A DNA stretch of 64,000 nt from Parastagonospora avenae f. sp. tritici 18332-5 (Eukaryota; Ascomycota; Dothideomycetes; Pleosporales; Phaeosphaeriaceae): NCBI GenBank assembly GCA_022559985.1, contig JAFJTR010000007.1, positions 62,001-126,000 on the forward strand. The letters run 5' to 3'. Shown here in pieces: positions 1 through 12,000 of the stretch. Made by a program: the position numbers and the translations under genes. Numbering within the stretch: position 1 is the first letter of the stretch; each line of letters opens with the position of its first letter. The notes below the pieces were generated by a model that saw nothing but the letters and a program-made list of their open reading frames with translations, was not told where the DNA came from and did no database searches.

Positions 1-1972
1 ACTCGTACATCACCAACAAGGTCCCCTATGTCGCCTACCGCGCCATGCCCGCCTCGCTCGGCGCCCTCACCGTGCCCATTGTCTTCATGATCATGTGGGA
101 GTCGGGATACTCGCTACCGGCTTGCGTCACTGCCGCCGGCCTGATGCTCCTCGACAACGCCCACATTGGCCAGACGCGCCTGATCCTCCTCGACGCTTCG
201 CTCATCTTCTTCATGGCCCTCTCCGTGCTCTCATACATTCGCTTCTACAAGCTGCGACACGAGCCCTTTGGCCGCAAGTGGTGGAAATGGCTGCTCTTGA
301 CCGGTGTCAACCTGAGCTGTGTCATCTCCATCAAATACGTCGGTGTCTTCACTTTCTTCTCCGTCGGTGTCCCGGTCGCAATCGATCTCTGGGACCTCAT
401 GGACGTCAAGCGCCGCCAGGGTGCTCTGTCGATTCCTGAATTCGGCAAGCACCTCGCTGCTCGTGTCATTGGCTTGATCGTTGTTCCGTTCTTCCTCTAC
501 CTTTTCTGGTTCCAAGTTCACTTCTCCATCCTGTCCCGCTCTGGCCCAGGTGACGACTTCATGACCCCGGAATTTCAGGAGACTCTGAGTGACAACATGA
601 TGACCCTCCAGTCTGTCGGAATTGACTACTATGACTCGATCACTTTGCGCCACAAGGAGACCAAGGTGTACCTCCACAGCCACCCCGACCGGTATCCTCT
701 GCGATATGACGATGGCCGTGTTTCCTCCCAGGGACAGCAGGTTACCGGATACCCTCACAACGATACCAACAACCACTGGCAGATTCTTCCCGCCACGACT
801 CTGCCCAGCGAGAAGGGGCAGCGTGTCAAGGTCGGCGACACTGTGCGCCTGCGCCATCTGATCACTGACTCTGTTCTCCTAACCCACGATGTCGCGTCAC
901 CATACTATCCTACGAATCAAGAGTTTACTACTGTGAACATGGAAGAGGCGAACGGCGGTCGCTTCAACGACACCTTGTTCGAGATCAAGGTGGACAAGGG
1001 CAAAGGCGACTTCAAGACCATGTCCACCCACTTCAAACTCGTTCACGTGCCCACCAAGGTTGCCATGTGGACCCACACCTCACCTCTCCCTGACTGGGCG
1101 TACAAGCAGGCTGAGATCAACGGAAACAAGAACATTCAGCAATCCAGCAATGTTTGGTACGTCGACGACATTCCGTCTCTACCAGCCGAGGACCCGCGCA
1201 ACAAGAAAGAAGCCAAGCAAGTCAAGAGGCTCAGTTTCCTCAGGAAGTGGGTTGAGCTTCAGCGCGCCATGTTCTACCACAACAACGCCCTGACCAGCTC
1301 TCATCCATATGCTTCGCAGCCGATTTCCTGGCCGTTCCTCCTCCGCGGTGTTTCCTTCTGGACGCACAACGACACCCGCCAGCAGATCTATTTCCTGGGT
1401 AACCCCATCGGATGGTGGTTGGCCTCATCCCTGCTTGCTGTCTTCGCTGGCATCATTGGCGCTGACCAGCTGGCTCTCCGCCGTGGCATGGATGCCCTCG
1501 ATGAGCGTAAGTGCCTCTCACGCCTCAACACAAGACATTTATGCTAACAAGTACAACAGGCACTCGTTCTCGTCTATACAACTCTACCGGCTTCTTCTTC
1601 CTGACATGGGCAGCTCATTACATCCCCTTCTACATCATGGGTCGTCAGCTCTTCCTGCACCACTACCTTCCTGCCCATCTCGCCTCGTGTCTTGTCACAG
1701 GTGCGCTGGTTGAGTTCATTTTCTGTATCGAGCCTATGGATGTTGAGTCGCCTACCATCAAGGGCCACCGTCGCACACAGTCACGTCCTGTCCGCGAGCG
1801 TATGGCCACTACCAGCCAAATGGGCAGCTGGATCGCCACCGGCGTCATCCTTACCGCAACTCTCTGGAGTTTCTTCTTCTTCGCGCCGCTCACCTACGGC
1901 TCGCCTGGTCTTGATGTGGCGCAAGTGCAAGCGAGAAAATGGCTCGGATACGATCTGCACTTCGCAAAATAA
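1..1972 (+). CDS. PMT4: Protein O-mannosyltransferase, Pmt4/POMT1 family (5' partial)
   Basis: The enzyme transfers mannose from dolichyl-phosphate mannose to Ser/Thr of secretory proteins at the ER membrane. The gene runs in from the left edge in frame 3, so the N-terminal catalytic loop is missing. Exon 1 ends at 1506; a 53-nt intron (1507-1559, GTAAGT...CAG) joins it to exon 2 (1560-1972). Visible parts are several membrane helices (about 45-530), a lumenal MIR region (about 620-1170) and C-terminal helices (about 1390-1930). The lumenal stretch with LHSHPDRYPLRYDDGR followed by VSSQGQQVTGYPHNDTNN matches the longer Pmt4/POMT1 form of this motif rather than the shorter Pmt2/POMT2 form. The C-terminus (…GYDLHFAK) looks complete. 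Family assignment is strong; the Pmt4 subfamily call rests on remembered motif differences. Confidence 0.93.
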
Positions 1973-2194
1973 TAGCCTCAAACGCTTAGGGATCAATTCT
2001 TCGTTTGTTTCCAGTAGGGTAAAAAGCGGGGTACAAGTGGTGTATGAGCACCTACCATTTTGGAAAGCATATCAACTTTTGTAAAATAGGGCTAGGCCTG
2101 ACTAGAATCTTCTTCTTCTCTTTTGTACTATGAATGGGGTTACGGAGGTAGACAGTGTACGCATATGTTGATCAAGACTACTTACAATGCAGAC

Positions 2195-2689
2195 TTAACT
2201 GTAGTGTCTGCTATATACTGTGGTGTTGATGGCGTTGATCAGGATGTGGAATGTACTACTCCACCAAGACAGGTCTTCAGCAGTCCCTGTCATCGGAACC
2301 GCGATACCATCTTCGAAACCACGCCCACGCTTTAAAACGATTACAAGGACTAGAATGATCACAAGCAGTACAATTGACGACATACAGCATCCGAGGATTA
2401 TGCCCATTCGCCATCCGTGGAAGCGCGTTTTTGCCACGGAAAGGTTAGCGGCTCGACCAAGGCATACATACGGCCATAGTACATGCTGTATTCCTGGCAA
2501 AGAACGAGAAGCTTGAATCCAGCTCCTAATGAGGTCGACCCATCGCACTAGGCGACTTTGCTGCTCTACGGTAGAGCTGAGCGAGGCAGTTGAGGCAGCA
2601 GAGGATCTTCTCAAGTGCGACGTTAAAAGCTTGTATTCTTTTTCATCGCCAGTTGCAGATGACCTGTTGGCAGAGTCAGGAGGACGCAA
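2195..2689 (-). pseudogene. Truncated DUF6536-like membrane protein remnant
   Basis: The 164-codon reading frame starts with a polar, serine-rich segment. It continues into HGWRMGIILGCCMSSIV and a long hydrophobic helix, then GFEDGIAVPMTGTAEDL and FHILINAINTTVYS. This order (GWR-x-G helix, D/G-G-I-x-x-x-x-G, then a helix with LLINA) is the N-terminal signature of fungal DUF6536 multi-spanning proteins. Those normally continue with SASNYTMQCLS and several hundred more residues. Here the frame stops at the equivalent point: the in-frame triplets read tyr-ser-stop-val-cys-ile. Nothing recognisable of the family follows in any frame. I read it as a 5' remnant of a dead gene. A short functional ORF is possible but less likely. 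Family recall is from memory, not a search. Confidence 0.55.
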
Positions 2690-5326
2690 TATGCGTGTGA
2701 GAGGCTTCTTACGCTAGCTCCTCTAGCTCTATCCAGCTGCCACAAGTGGCATAGGGATGACGAGTGCAAGTCAGATCAAGGCTAGCAAGTCGAGACGATG
2801 GGTCCTCGTAAGGTGTGTTTATCGAGGCCAATCGCGACGGCGATACGTATGGAAACATGTACGAACTAGCCTCTGGTTCATCGCCAGAGCCTGCATATCG
2901 CTGCTCCTGTTGAAACATGGCAATTTGCAAAACCATAAGAGACAGGTCAACATTCGCGTAGTTCGCGCTCTAGAGCAGTTCGGTCCTCCTTAGAATCGAT
3001 CGTGAGTCGGCTGCGTTATGCTTCAGTCTCCTTCGGCCAACCGCTGCCGGTGTGTTTACCGCCAGTCTATTGGTAAAATGCATACGATAGCCCCGATCGA
3101 TGCGACAAAAGAGTTATTGACCATGGTTACACCTGCGAGATGCTGTATGATCAGCTTACTATTCATGTTGTGAGAGTGCTTGCGATTTCGGGTCGCGCGA
3201 AGTTGCGGCTGACAGCCACAACATGCACATTCTGCTTTTGGCAAGGCAGTGCTGAGACTGAAGGACGCCTTCTACGTTCACAATCGAGACATCAGAATCA
3301 CAGCAGATCAGCCTATCATATCAGGAACACAAACGCAAAGCATTCTCAATGGTATCCAGAATGAGTCCCCCCAAGAATGATAGGACAAAGATTCAGTAGA
3401 TTCAGGATTGAGACTTTGGTCAGCTGTTCCAACTCAAAGCTCCAGCCCCAACGCTGTACGGCGTTGCAGCTGATGGACCAACACAGCCAAAGCTCACTGC
3501 ACCCGTCGACTATTCCAGGGACCATGTCGTGCGTGTGTTACTCATGTGGGCCTTGCATAATGATTCCCGTGGTGCATCGAACTACCCTGCCATTTGACCG
3601 CACGAATACGATCACCCGTCATCACAGTGCCACCAGGCTCCGGCAAAATTCGTGTCCGCTCTACATATGCGCGAAGTGACCTAATAGTCTTTAAAAGCGC
3701 AGTTGATGAATATATAAAGAAGCTAGTATAAATTTAGTGGTGTAAGATAACTTACCTAGCCCTGCAAAATATTTTAAATACACCTAGGCTACCTCTTCAC
3801 CTGTCTCGTTTGGTAAAGGCGGACAGGAATTTCGCTGGGGCCTGGTGGTGCTGAATCTTTCAGGTCTTTGGTTTGTGGATGACATGACTACATCTGGGAA
3901 GCACAAGTGAAGCAATGGATACAGACTTCACTTTCGTTGACATGCGTTTTGACATGCGCTTCTACTAGTACCATCGCGCAGGTCCTATTGCTCCAAAAGC
4001 TCTGAGTTAGGTTGCGATGGAAAGTGTTTCCGCTTTACACAGCACATGTGGGCAGCAGACTACTGTATTCTCATCGCTCGCGTGACCGATCATCCTTTTG
4101 GGCCTTGCAAAATCAATCGCATCCGTCTTCGGTGTCGACATTATATTAATTCAGCTCGGCGCTTAGACAATCTAGAACTCATTGTGCAAGATCCCTGTGT
4201 AGTTAAACCACTAATCAGCCGATACGACAAAGTTCTAAGGAGATCACGGCCTCACCTTAGAAATATCCAATCCAATTCAAACGTTCCATCGAAGCTGAGC
4301 CTCCATCCGTTCGCAATCACAGTGCGAAAATGAAATCAGGTTGCCTCTTCCCGGCGTTCATGCATCACCGAAACTCCACCCCATCCTCCAACACCGAAAT
4401 CCCATCTTTGCTCTCCTCACGTGACCCAGAATATCGCCCCTGCGGTTTGATCTACCCCAGGGTCCCTACCTACCGCATCAACACCAACCTTTTCTTGGCG
4501 CCGCGTAAAACCCTCCCGGCATGATCTGCACATCATGCCTCAGGTGGGAAGCCCTATCGCCACCGGGGATATCGGCAGATGGAAGGCTTTCTGGATTACG
4601 CATCGAAGAAGGGTCGAGAGCGTGTTGCGCGTCTCGAGTGTCTAGTTGGCCAGTGTGGAGCACACGTTATGGAGACGAAGCTGACGAGTACAACTGTGTA
4701 TCGGTGGATGCGTGTGCAATGTTCAATGCTAGTTCAGGTACTAGCGTACCGACTTTCTTCGTCATGAAGACATTTGCTGCTCGCATGGGTCGGAAAGCAG
4801 ATAATATTGGGGGTACAGAATCACTAAATTAAGCCACATGATCGGAATAGACGCGGCAGCTGTCAACAAAATTTCTTGCATACACGCGAGATGATCTCGG
4901 AGATCTACAGCCGATCGCAATCAAGATGCACATGAAGCTTGAAAAGGATCTGTTCATAATAGATTTGATTTGATATTTACTGAATTGTTGGGTATTACTG
5001 TAACCGCTGTATGCAGTCCACAGCTACGCATAAAGGTTATGCTGCAGAGAGTCGTGGCGCACAAACATCGCCCCATGTCAATGCAGTCATCCCTGCGGTA
5101 AAAAGTATTGACAGTGAAAATTAAGCCTCTGACATCCACCATTCTGAGAGATACATAGGCACACACAATGAAATCTTGACAAAGTCGAAAGAGAAACGAA
5201 ATTCCATACCACGCCATGCGACATGCTGAGTTATTAAGCTAGAAGCCCATGTAAAATTGCTTTTGATGGCCATATTGGAACGACGAGAGGGTTTCTTACG
5301 ACCCCGCCTCATGCGTTGATGGGACT
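2690..5326. other. Gene-poor interval
   Basis: This stretch lies between the 5' side of the DUF6536-like remnant and the 3' end of the subtilisin gene. I find no ORF with a recognisable domain on either strand. The reading frame at 4521-4832 ends in a stretch weakly reminiscent of a thioredoxin C-terminal half (a VPTFFV core), but it lacks the WCxxC active site and I do not call it. Confidence 0.5.
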
Positions 5327-6757
5327 CTAGAAGCGAAGCTTGGAGTCACGAGAGTGAAGCTGGAAGCGCTCGTCAATGACGATGTCGCGACCGGATACGG
5401 AAGCCGCGGCACGGGCAGCAGGCGAACCGCTTCGGTCAGGAACGACATAGTTCTTCATGAGACGTTTGGTAGCCGGAGTGCCGTTGACGCCGTTGCTAAG
5501 AAGCAAGTTGGCGCTTCCGCCGAGGTTACCAGTGATCTTGGACTGACGGGCTGTCTCGAGAAGCTTCTTCTTGAGAGCTGCCGGGTTCTGGCCCAAGGCT
5601 TTAGCGTCCTGAGCCATAAGGTAGGCCATGACACCAGTGGTGTGAGGGCAGGCCATGGAGGTTCCAGACAAGAAATTGATGATTGTGTCACCAGTGGCCC
5701 ACGCGCTGAGAATCTGCTCGCCAGGGCCATAGATGTCAACGCACTTGCCGGTGTTGGAGAACGAAGAGACAGTGTTGCGGATGTTGACAGAACCGACAGT
5801 GACAACGTTGGAGTTGGCGCCACCAAGGTGAGCAGGGGTAGAGCCACAGGCATCAACACCGTCGTTACCAGCAGCGACCGAAACGTGAATACCAGCTGCG
5901 GAGGCGCCAGCAATGACCTCATCAACTGAGTTGGCAGTTCCTTGGAGACCCCAAGACATGCTCATGATAGAGCCAACAAAGCCGGGCTCAGTTTTACGCT
6001 GCTCGTGGCGAGAGATGACCCAGTCCATGCCCCGGATGGTGTCAGACGATGAACCAGAACCGTCATCACTAAGGACTTTGACAGCAATAATGTTGGCACC
6101 TTGAGCGACACCGAATTTAGCACCTCCGGCAGTACCGGCACAATGCGTGCCGTGGCCATCGCCGTCGACGGGTGATCCGGTTGCAGAGAAACCCTGGGAA
6201 GCACGACCAGTGAAGACTGCATGTGTGTCTCGGACACCAGTATCTACAACATAGATATCGACGCCTTTGCCGAGGGACGCATCGTCGAAAGTGTAGGTGA
6301 AGTCTTGGCCCTGGGGGGAACCAGACGCGCCAGCTTCGCTAGAAATGCGCTGCAGACCCCACGGTGCCCCACCTCTGGTTTCGTACGACTGTATCTCAGC
6401 CTTTTCCTCTACGACCTTGATTTCTGGGAACTCGTCTCGTAGGATCTTCGCGTGCTCGTCGCAGATGCGTAACATCCAGACCCTAGTTACATCGGGGTTT
6501 GTACTGTTTGACTGGTACAGAATGGTGTCCCCACCATCGGGAGCATTGCGCTTGAGTTCGAGCATGTCCAGGTACTCGTCAATCTTTGGGGGAATGGTTT
6601 CGTTGCGCTGAAAGGTGATGATGTATTCTTTCAGTTCCGTGGAGTGGTTGGCGGGAAGAGCAAATTTGCTAATAAAGCCATCTTGACGAGGCGCTGTGGC
6701 GAGAGTCGTAGATGTCAGAGCCAGAAGGCTGGCAGCGACGGTAAAGAAGTTCTTCAT
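5327..6757 (-). CDS. Secreted subtilisin-like serine protease (S8, proteinase K type)
   Basis: The product is a 476-residue secreted endopeptidase encoded by a single exon. A signal peptide occupies residues 1-20 and an inhibitor I9-type propeptide about 44-125 (EYIITFQRN start). The peptidase S8 domain begins near APWGLQRISS (131). The triad is complete: Asp172 in VDTGV, His202 in DGHGTHCAGT and Ser367 in GTSMACPH, with oxyanion Asn298 in VAAGND. The WGLQRIS start and HGTHCAGT motif place it in the proteinase K/cuticle-degrading group. After the catalytic core (about residue 405) there is an extension of roughly 65 residues rich in Gly, Ser, Arg and Ala, longer than in the classic ~400-residue secreted members. 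Likely roles are extracellular or vacuolar proteolysis; the sequence does not decide between them. Confidence 0.95.
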   Translation of the reverse strand: MKNFFTVAASLLALTSTTLATAPRQDGFISKFALPANHSTELKEYIITFQRNETIPPKIDEYLDMLELKRNAPDGGDTILYQSNSTNPDVTRVWMLRICDEHAKILRDEFPEIKVVEEKAEIQSYETRGGAPWGLQRISSEAGASGSPQGQDFTYTFDDASLGKGVDIYVVDTGVRDTHAVFTGRASQGFSATGSPVDGDGHGTHCAGTAGGAKFGVAQGANIIAVKVLSDDGSGSSSDTIRGMDWVISRHEQRKTEPGFVGSIMSMSWGLQGTANSVDEVIAGASAAGIHVSVAAGNDGVDACGSTPAHLGGANSNVVTVGSVNIRNTVSSFSNTGKCVDIYGPGEQILSAWATGDTIINFLSGTSMACPHTTGVMAYLMAQDAKALGQNPAALKKKLLETARQSKITGNLGGSANLLLSNGVNGTPATKRLMKNYVVPDRSGSPAARAAASVSGRDIVIDERFQLHSRDSKLRF

Positions 6758-9033
6758 GTTGGACTACAAACAAGATCCGGATCCGACTTAAGAGTGGGTG
6801 GTTGATGAGTCGGAGGAAGAGGCTGCGACTGTCTTTGAGATACAGTCAAGAAGATAATGAATGTGGATAGCGCTATCACTGGTAAGCGTTTGTTTTTGCG
6901 TTTGCCAACAACGTAATTCCAAAGTTGTATTCGTGTGTGAGAATATGAAACAGGCAAGAAACCCGCCGAGAACTATTTGAAGTAGTCTTGTGGCAGGGCG
7001 AGGTATGCGTACAAGGCGGGGACAAGTCGATAATATATTGACACTGTGGGGTAACAGTGTGAGGCAAGCACGCGCAGGCACTGGCAATTCACAATGTACA
7101 TAGTACTGGAAGGTGAGACTTACATCAACGCGCAAACAATGAAGGTGCGGCGAAGTCCTGTGTCAGGGTCGGCAGGTGTGAGGAGCTACGCGTTGGAGCC
7201 AAGACGTGCCAGCACGCAAAGTGTAGGTGAAGTGCGGGCGGCGGGAAGAAGGGTAAAGCGGAAGTGAGAGTGAGGTGAAAGACCGGCTGGGACCTGTGAC
7301 GGGCAAGGCACTCCTAATGAATGAATGTAAGCACGAAGTGTGCGTGTGTCAAAGAAAAGAAGGATTGTTTGAAGGTTGTCGGAGGAAAGAAGTACCAAGA
7401 CGGAAGGCCTGGGTCAGGAAAGAAGCCACGAACGAGGCCTCATGTACTCGCGTTGCAGGCGTCCAGGCCATGAGCCACCCAAGCTCCTCGAAGCAGCATC
7501 TGCATATGAAACGCCTTGGCTCCCGCAACCTACCATGCCCAATTCACACCGGCTGCCCGTCCGCCAAGCCACACCGCCTGCTTCAGCATACCAAGTGGGA
7601 CGGCAAGCCCTGCGAAGCGAGATGCGGTAGAGACAGCTCGACGCACCATTGGGCCGTGATCGACGGGCAGAGATTGTTCGCTGCCAGGAGCAAGGCTGGC
7701 GGCGTACCCTACGCGCGTGCAGCCGTGGTGGCGGCGGTGGGAATTGGCTGTGCGTGGTGACACGCACAATTGCCGCCCCGTCAATGTCGAATTCACGACG
7801 TTGACGCAGAAGGAAGGAGTCGTCCAGGATCCTGCCTTCCTGATTGGCCGACCCTGCCCTGAAACAACGTGGTCGAGCGACAGGGACCCCAATCAGGCAA
7901 GACCCATCGAGCGCCACTGAGCCACCCATCCACTCACCCCACAGGTCGCATAAACCCGCACTCAACAGCAGACAGGCCATCAGGGGCCGCGAGATTCATG
8001 CACCACACACTACGCACCACCGCCCGTCCGCTTCGGAAGAAACACCAAACTGCTGGTGCTGGCCAACCAACCTGCTGCCGCTGCCTCGCCCGTCGTCGTA
8101 CATGCGGCTCTAACGTGTCAAAACGCACTTAGACGCATTCGCGACAAACCAAACATTCCGAGCCACTCGTGTCCCGTGAGGGCGCGTTTCACCCGCTGAT
8201 TGCAGGTCACCTTCGGTTCGCCTTGACTGCACCCTACGCAGTGAGCCCCGGACTTTGCTGCACAGTCGCCTACCACCATGGGAGTCCGTTAAAGTGCATC
8301 TTGTCTCTGGTCCCATGGATAAATACCCACAGCCACCATCTGCGAATACATTTTCAAATCACCACTGCGTCTGACACGCGTTTTGCCTGAAAGTGACTTC
8401 GTCTGCCCGCGGCATCCGGCATGGCTACTCAAGCCCGGGCGCGCCGCTGTGTTCCCTCTGTTTCGCGCTGCGAAATCTCATTTGCGAATCGCACCACGCG
8501 TTTCGAACTCCGCATGAGTCGGCGCCCTGTCCGTCAGCCAGTCAAGATCCACATGCTCGGCATGAAGAACTGTCACAGTTGTTCTGTCATACAATGCCTC
8601 TCGCATTGCTCTTGATCTCTCAACCAGCAAGAATAGCCATGTTATTTTAAACTTACCGCATCTTGGTGGCCTGGCACTTGCCCCGAGGTGCCGGCCCGCT
8701 GGATCTGGTAGGATTCGGGCCACTGATCGACGGCCCCCGAGTTGAGTTGCGCCGCATCATCACCTTACTTGAACAACAAGGGCGTGTCCCTGTCGTTGTA
8801 TCTGCGTGAGGCTAAGTGGCGGAACGAGCAACATCAAGTAAAGTTCACATCATGACTTCAATGTTTCACGCGGCTCGATCTGTCACCAAACTAGCTACAA
8901 TGATTCCAACTGTATGAATTCTTACAATGAATGTACAAGCGCGAGTCTACCACTAAACATCACACAACTCACCTGATGCAGCATTCGGGTTCGCCGAGCC
9001 CAACTTTGCTACACATGTCTAACAGCCATCTAT
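6758..9033. other. Long intergenic region upstream of the subtilisin gene
   Basis: About 2.3 kb separates the subtilisin start from the VPS10 stop; both genes are on the minus strand. It must contain the subtilisin promoter and 5' UTR and the VPS10 terminator. Overlapping arginine-rich ORFs on both strands at 7200-8700 show no domain, no consistent frame and no splice structure, so I treat them as chance frames. Confidence 0.5.
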
Positions 9034-12000
9034 CTACACCTCCTCGTCACTGTCGTCCCCAAGCAGCTCCCCCTCATCCGGATCCACCACTGCGTAATCG
9101 CCCCGGCCTCTCGCAAACGAACTCCTGCTAGTGTACGTTCGCCCACCGTATCCACCTCTCATGCGGCCAGTCACCATCCTATACAGACTGCCCACGAGCA
9201 TGGGTATCGCCGCCACAACGGCCACAAGACCCGAAATTGCTGCAATCGGCCACTGCACCCACCGACTATCGCTATCAAATGCCCCTCCGTTTTCTCCAAG
9301 CCTGATGCGTCCAAACTTGCCATCCCAGTTGCGCCAGACATAGTATCCGATGCCGCCCGCGGCCGCAAAGGGGAGCACAATGGCCATGAAGAGGCCGAAG
9401 CCAGAGATGCCGTGTTTCTCATCAAACTCTTCTTCGAATCCAGGACACGGGTGCACATCGCCCATATGGTCGAATTCGTTGCCGCCTTCGCATGTAGAGA
9501 GGGGAATCTTGCGGTACGGTGACACATCCCAAAATTCTTTTGCGCCTTTGGAGCACACGGCTTGGGGATCTTCGAGGTCAAGGCCTTCGATGAGTTTGCA
9601 TTCACCTCCGGGTTGGCGCTCATAATTGTATGCACTGTGAACGTGTTAGTCTCTGTTTGGTCATCATGTACAAAGGGGACGTCTTACCATTCGTAGTCGC
9701 GCCGCGTGCAGGTGCAGTTTCTCTGGATATTGTGCATGTGGTCGATGCGCTGCCCGTTCCTGCATTCTGCGTCGCGCTTCTTGCGGTGGTACTCGGCAAC
9801 GTGACCGAAGAGACATTGCTTGTCGTCCGGCTGTAGGGGATGCTGCGGGATCCAAAGATCGAAATCTCCCTTCTCGGGATCTTTTTCATCGAGATCACAT
9901 TTCCTTTGGAACTGAGGTAGACCCGAGAAATCGAGATTGACTGCAACAAGCTCCTTGCCGTCCTTGCCCCAAAGAAGAAAGTTGAGGGATGTATCGCTGG
10001 GAACCGTGGTAATGGCGTCGACGCGGACCTTGCGCTCTGAGAACTGGTAGAGATTCCACTTCTCACCGCTATCGAGCGTGTAGTAGACATGGTCTGTGTC
10101 TTCGCCTCGGCGCACAATGACAATGACCGAGCCCTGGTCACCGAACTCCCAAGCATAGCTACCCTTCTTGATTTCTTTCCAGGTAAGACCAGCATCGGTA
10201 GTCATAAAAGTGTTGGCCTCCCCGAAGGTACCGAGTTCTTCTCCGATATTACCAACGGCGAGCATCAGACCAACTGCTGTCGGCGACGAGTACATCTCAC
10301 GAGGGTCTGCACGTTCGGTGTAGCCGTGGACATGCAAAGCGCATTTCTCGTCGCCCTTACTAGCACAGTCATATGCCTTACCCTCCGCGTCCTTCTCCGG
10401 AGCTTTCAACGCCTCCCAGTCGGCGCCGTCATTATGTGTGATACGAGTCTGTTTCTTCTTCTTGGCGCCATCATTCACTTCATTGACGTTGACAACAACA
10501 TTAGCGATTGCGACTCCTTCAAGTCCCTGCATCTTTTCAAAGTCGACATAGCCTTCAGTGTTTCTATTCACAGCGTTCAGGCTGAGGACGTACGATGTTC
10601 CGTTGCTGTTACTCTTGATGATGGATCCATACTCCTGGTCTACGCGAGGATTGACTGTGACATGGAGGAACACGGCATGCGTTGAGCTGTCCAGTACAGT
10701 GTAAGCCGTCTGATGGATGTCGAAGAACTTAGGTGGAAATCGGGCTTCCGCAAAAGTGTTTGCATCAAGACTAGCATCCAGACGAAGGGTGTCGTCCTTC
10801 TCCTTGGTTGCCACAATGATGAATTCTGACATGAGTGCAATCTCCACGACCGACTTGAACTTGACGTCTTGCTTCTTGAACCAGTCGTCGCTGGATATAA
10901 GCTGGAGCGGAGCGCCCGTCTCTTCATTGGCGTGTTGCTCGCAGAACACCCGCTCTTCTTTCACATCACGACCAGCTTCGCGCCAAACGAAGGCGCACTT
11001 CTTAACGTAAGAGACCAACGGCTCCCAGCTCTCGTCCTTGCCATTCTTCTGAGAAACGTAGGCTGCAGTGTGGCATTCTTTGCTGTTGACCTTCTCGCAG
11101 TTCTTGCCGCCCATCCAGATAAGCCAGCCTTTCTGCTTTGGATGAAATTGCAAGATCTGCAGCATCTCCTGGTTTGGCATGACAGGAGCTTCGAACGAGT
11201 GGATGCTGTTGCGAAGTCCACGGTCCTCTGAGTAATGAACCTTTTTGGATGCCGTGAGGAAGTAGACATAGTTGTTATCGTACTGATGAGGATAGATTCG
11301 CACAACCTCGTCATCAACGGCCTTCTTCCACTGCTTGCCATGATCGTGGGTGATCCAAGCAGTGCGCTCGTCCGTCAACATGACTACAGTTTCGTCATGG
11401 TCGGTTTCGTCATCATCGTTTTGCGTAGATCGTTCCAGGTAGTATTGCTCCAAAAAGTTGCTACCCTTGAATCTGGTGATCTCGCTGGTAATCTTGTCGC
11501 TCTTTGGTGGCGGTAGATCGGCCTCGTCGCACTTGCGCTCGGTCTTCTCGTCTCTCTTCGAGCCACCCTTGCACTGGTTTCCAGATATCTTTCTCCAGCC
11601 AGAGCTGCCCATGTACGTCGCGTCTCCGTTCTTACACGCGTCCTTTGGCAGAGTCAACTTCTCAGGGACACATTTCTTGTCTTTGCCCTCGCCTTCAGGT
11701 TTGAACCCAAAATCGCATTCGAAGTCTCGAAATTCGTCACACTCGCAGGACTCAAAAGTGGGAGTCGGATCCTTAAAGGGTTCGCCAATGAAACATTCAG
11801 CATCCCACTTGCGCCTTCGGAATAATTGTTTGTGACCCATAACACAGCTTGGGCTATCCTTTTCATCCACACGCACCGACCATTTCGGGTCGAAATCCTT
11901 GTCTTCGCATTTTCGCTCGTGCAAATCGTTGAAGTCTAGCTGAATGAGCACGTGCTCGCGACCGCCGCCGTCTTTTTTCTTCGATCCATAGAGTAGAAAT

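Noticed and set aside
231..857. 208-codon minus-strand ORF antisense to PMT4.
   Set aside because: It is the shadow of a well-supported conserved gene on the plus strand.
4521..4832. Possible thioredoxin-like ORF (VPTFFV core, then a Gly/Asn-rich end).
   Set aside because: No WCxxC motif in any frame, no upstream half of the fold, and only one short core word matches; chance resemblance is more likely.
7275..7980. Overlapping ORFs of 160-190 codons on both strands.
   Set aside because: Arg/Cys/Ser-rich composition typical of out-of-frame GC-rich DNA, no domain, no splice structure; both strands cannot be coding here.
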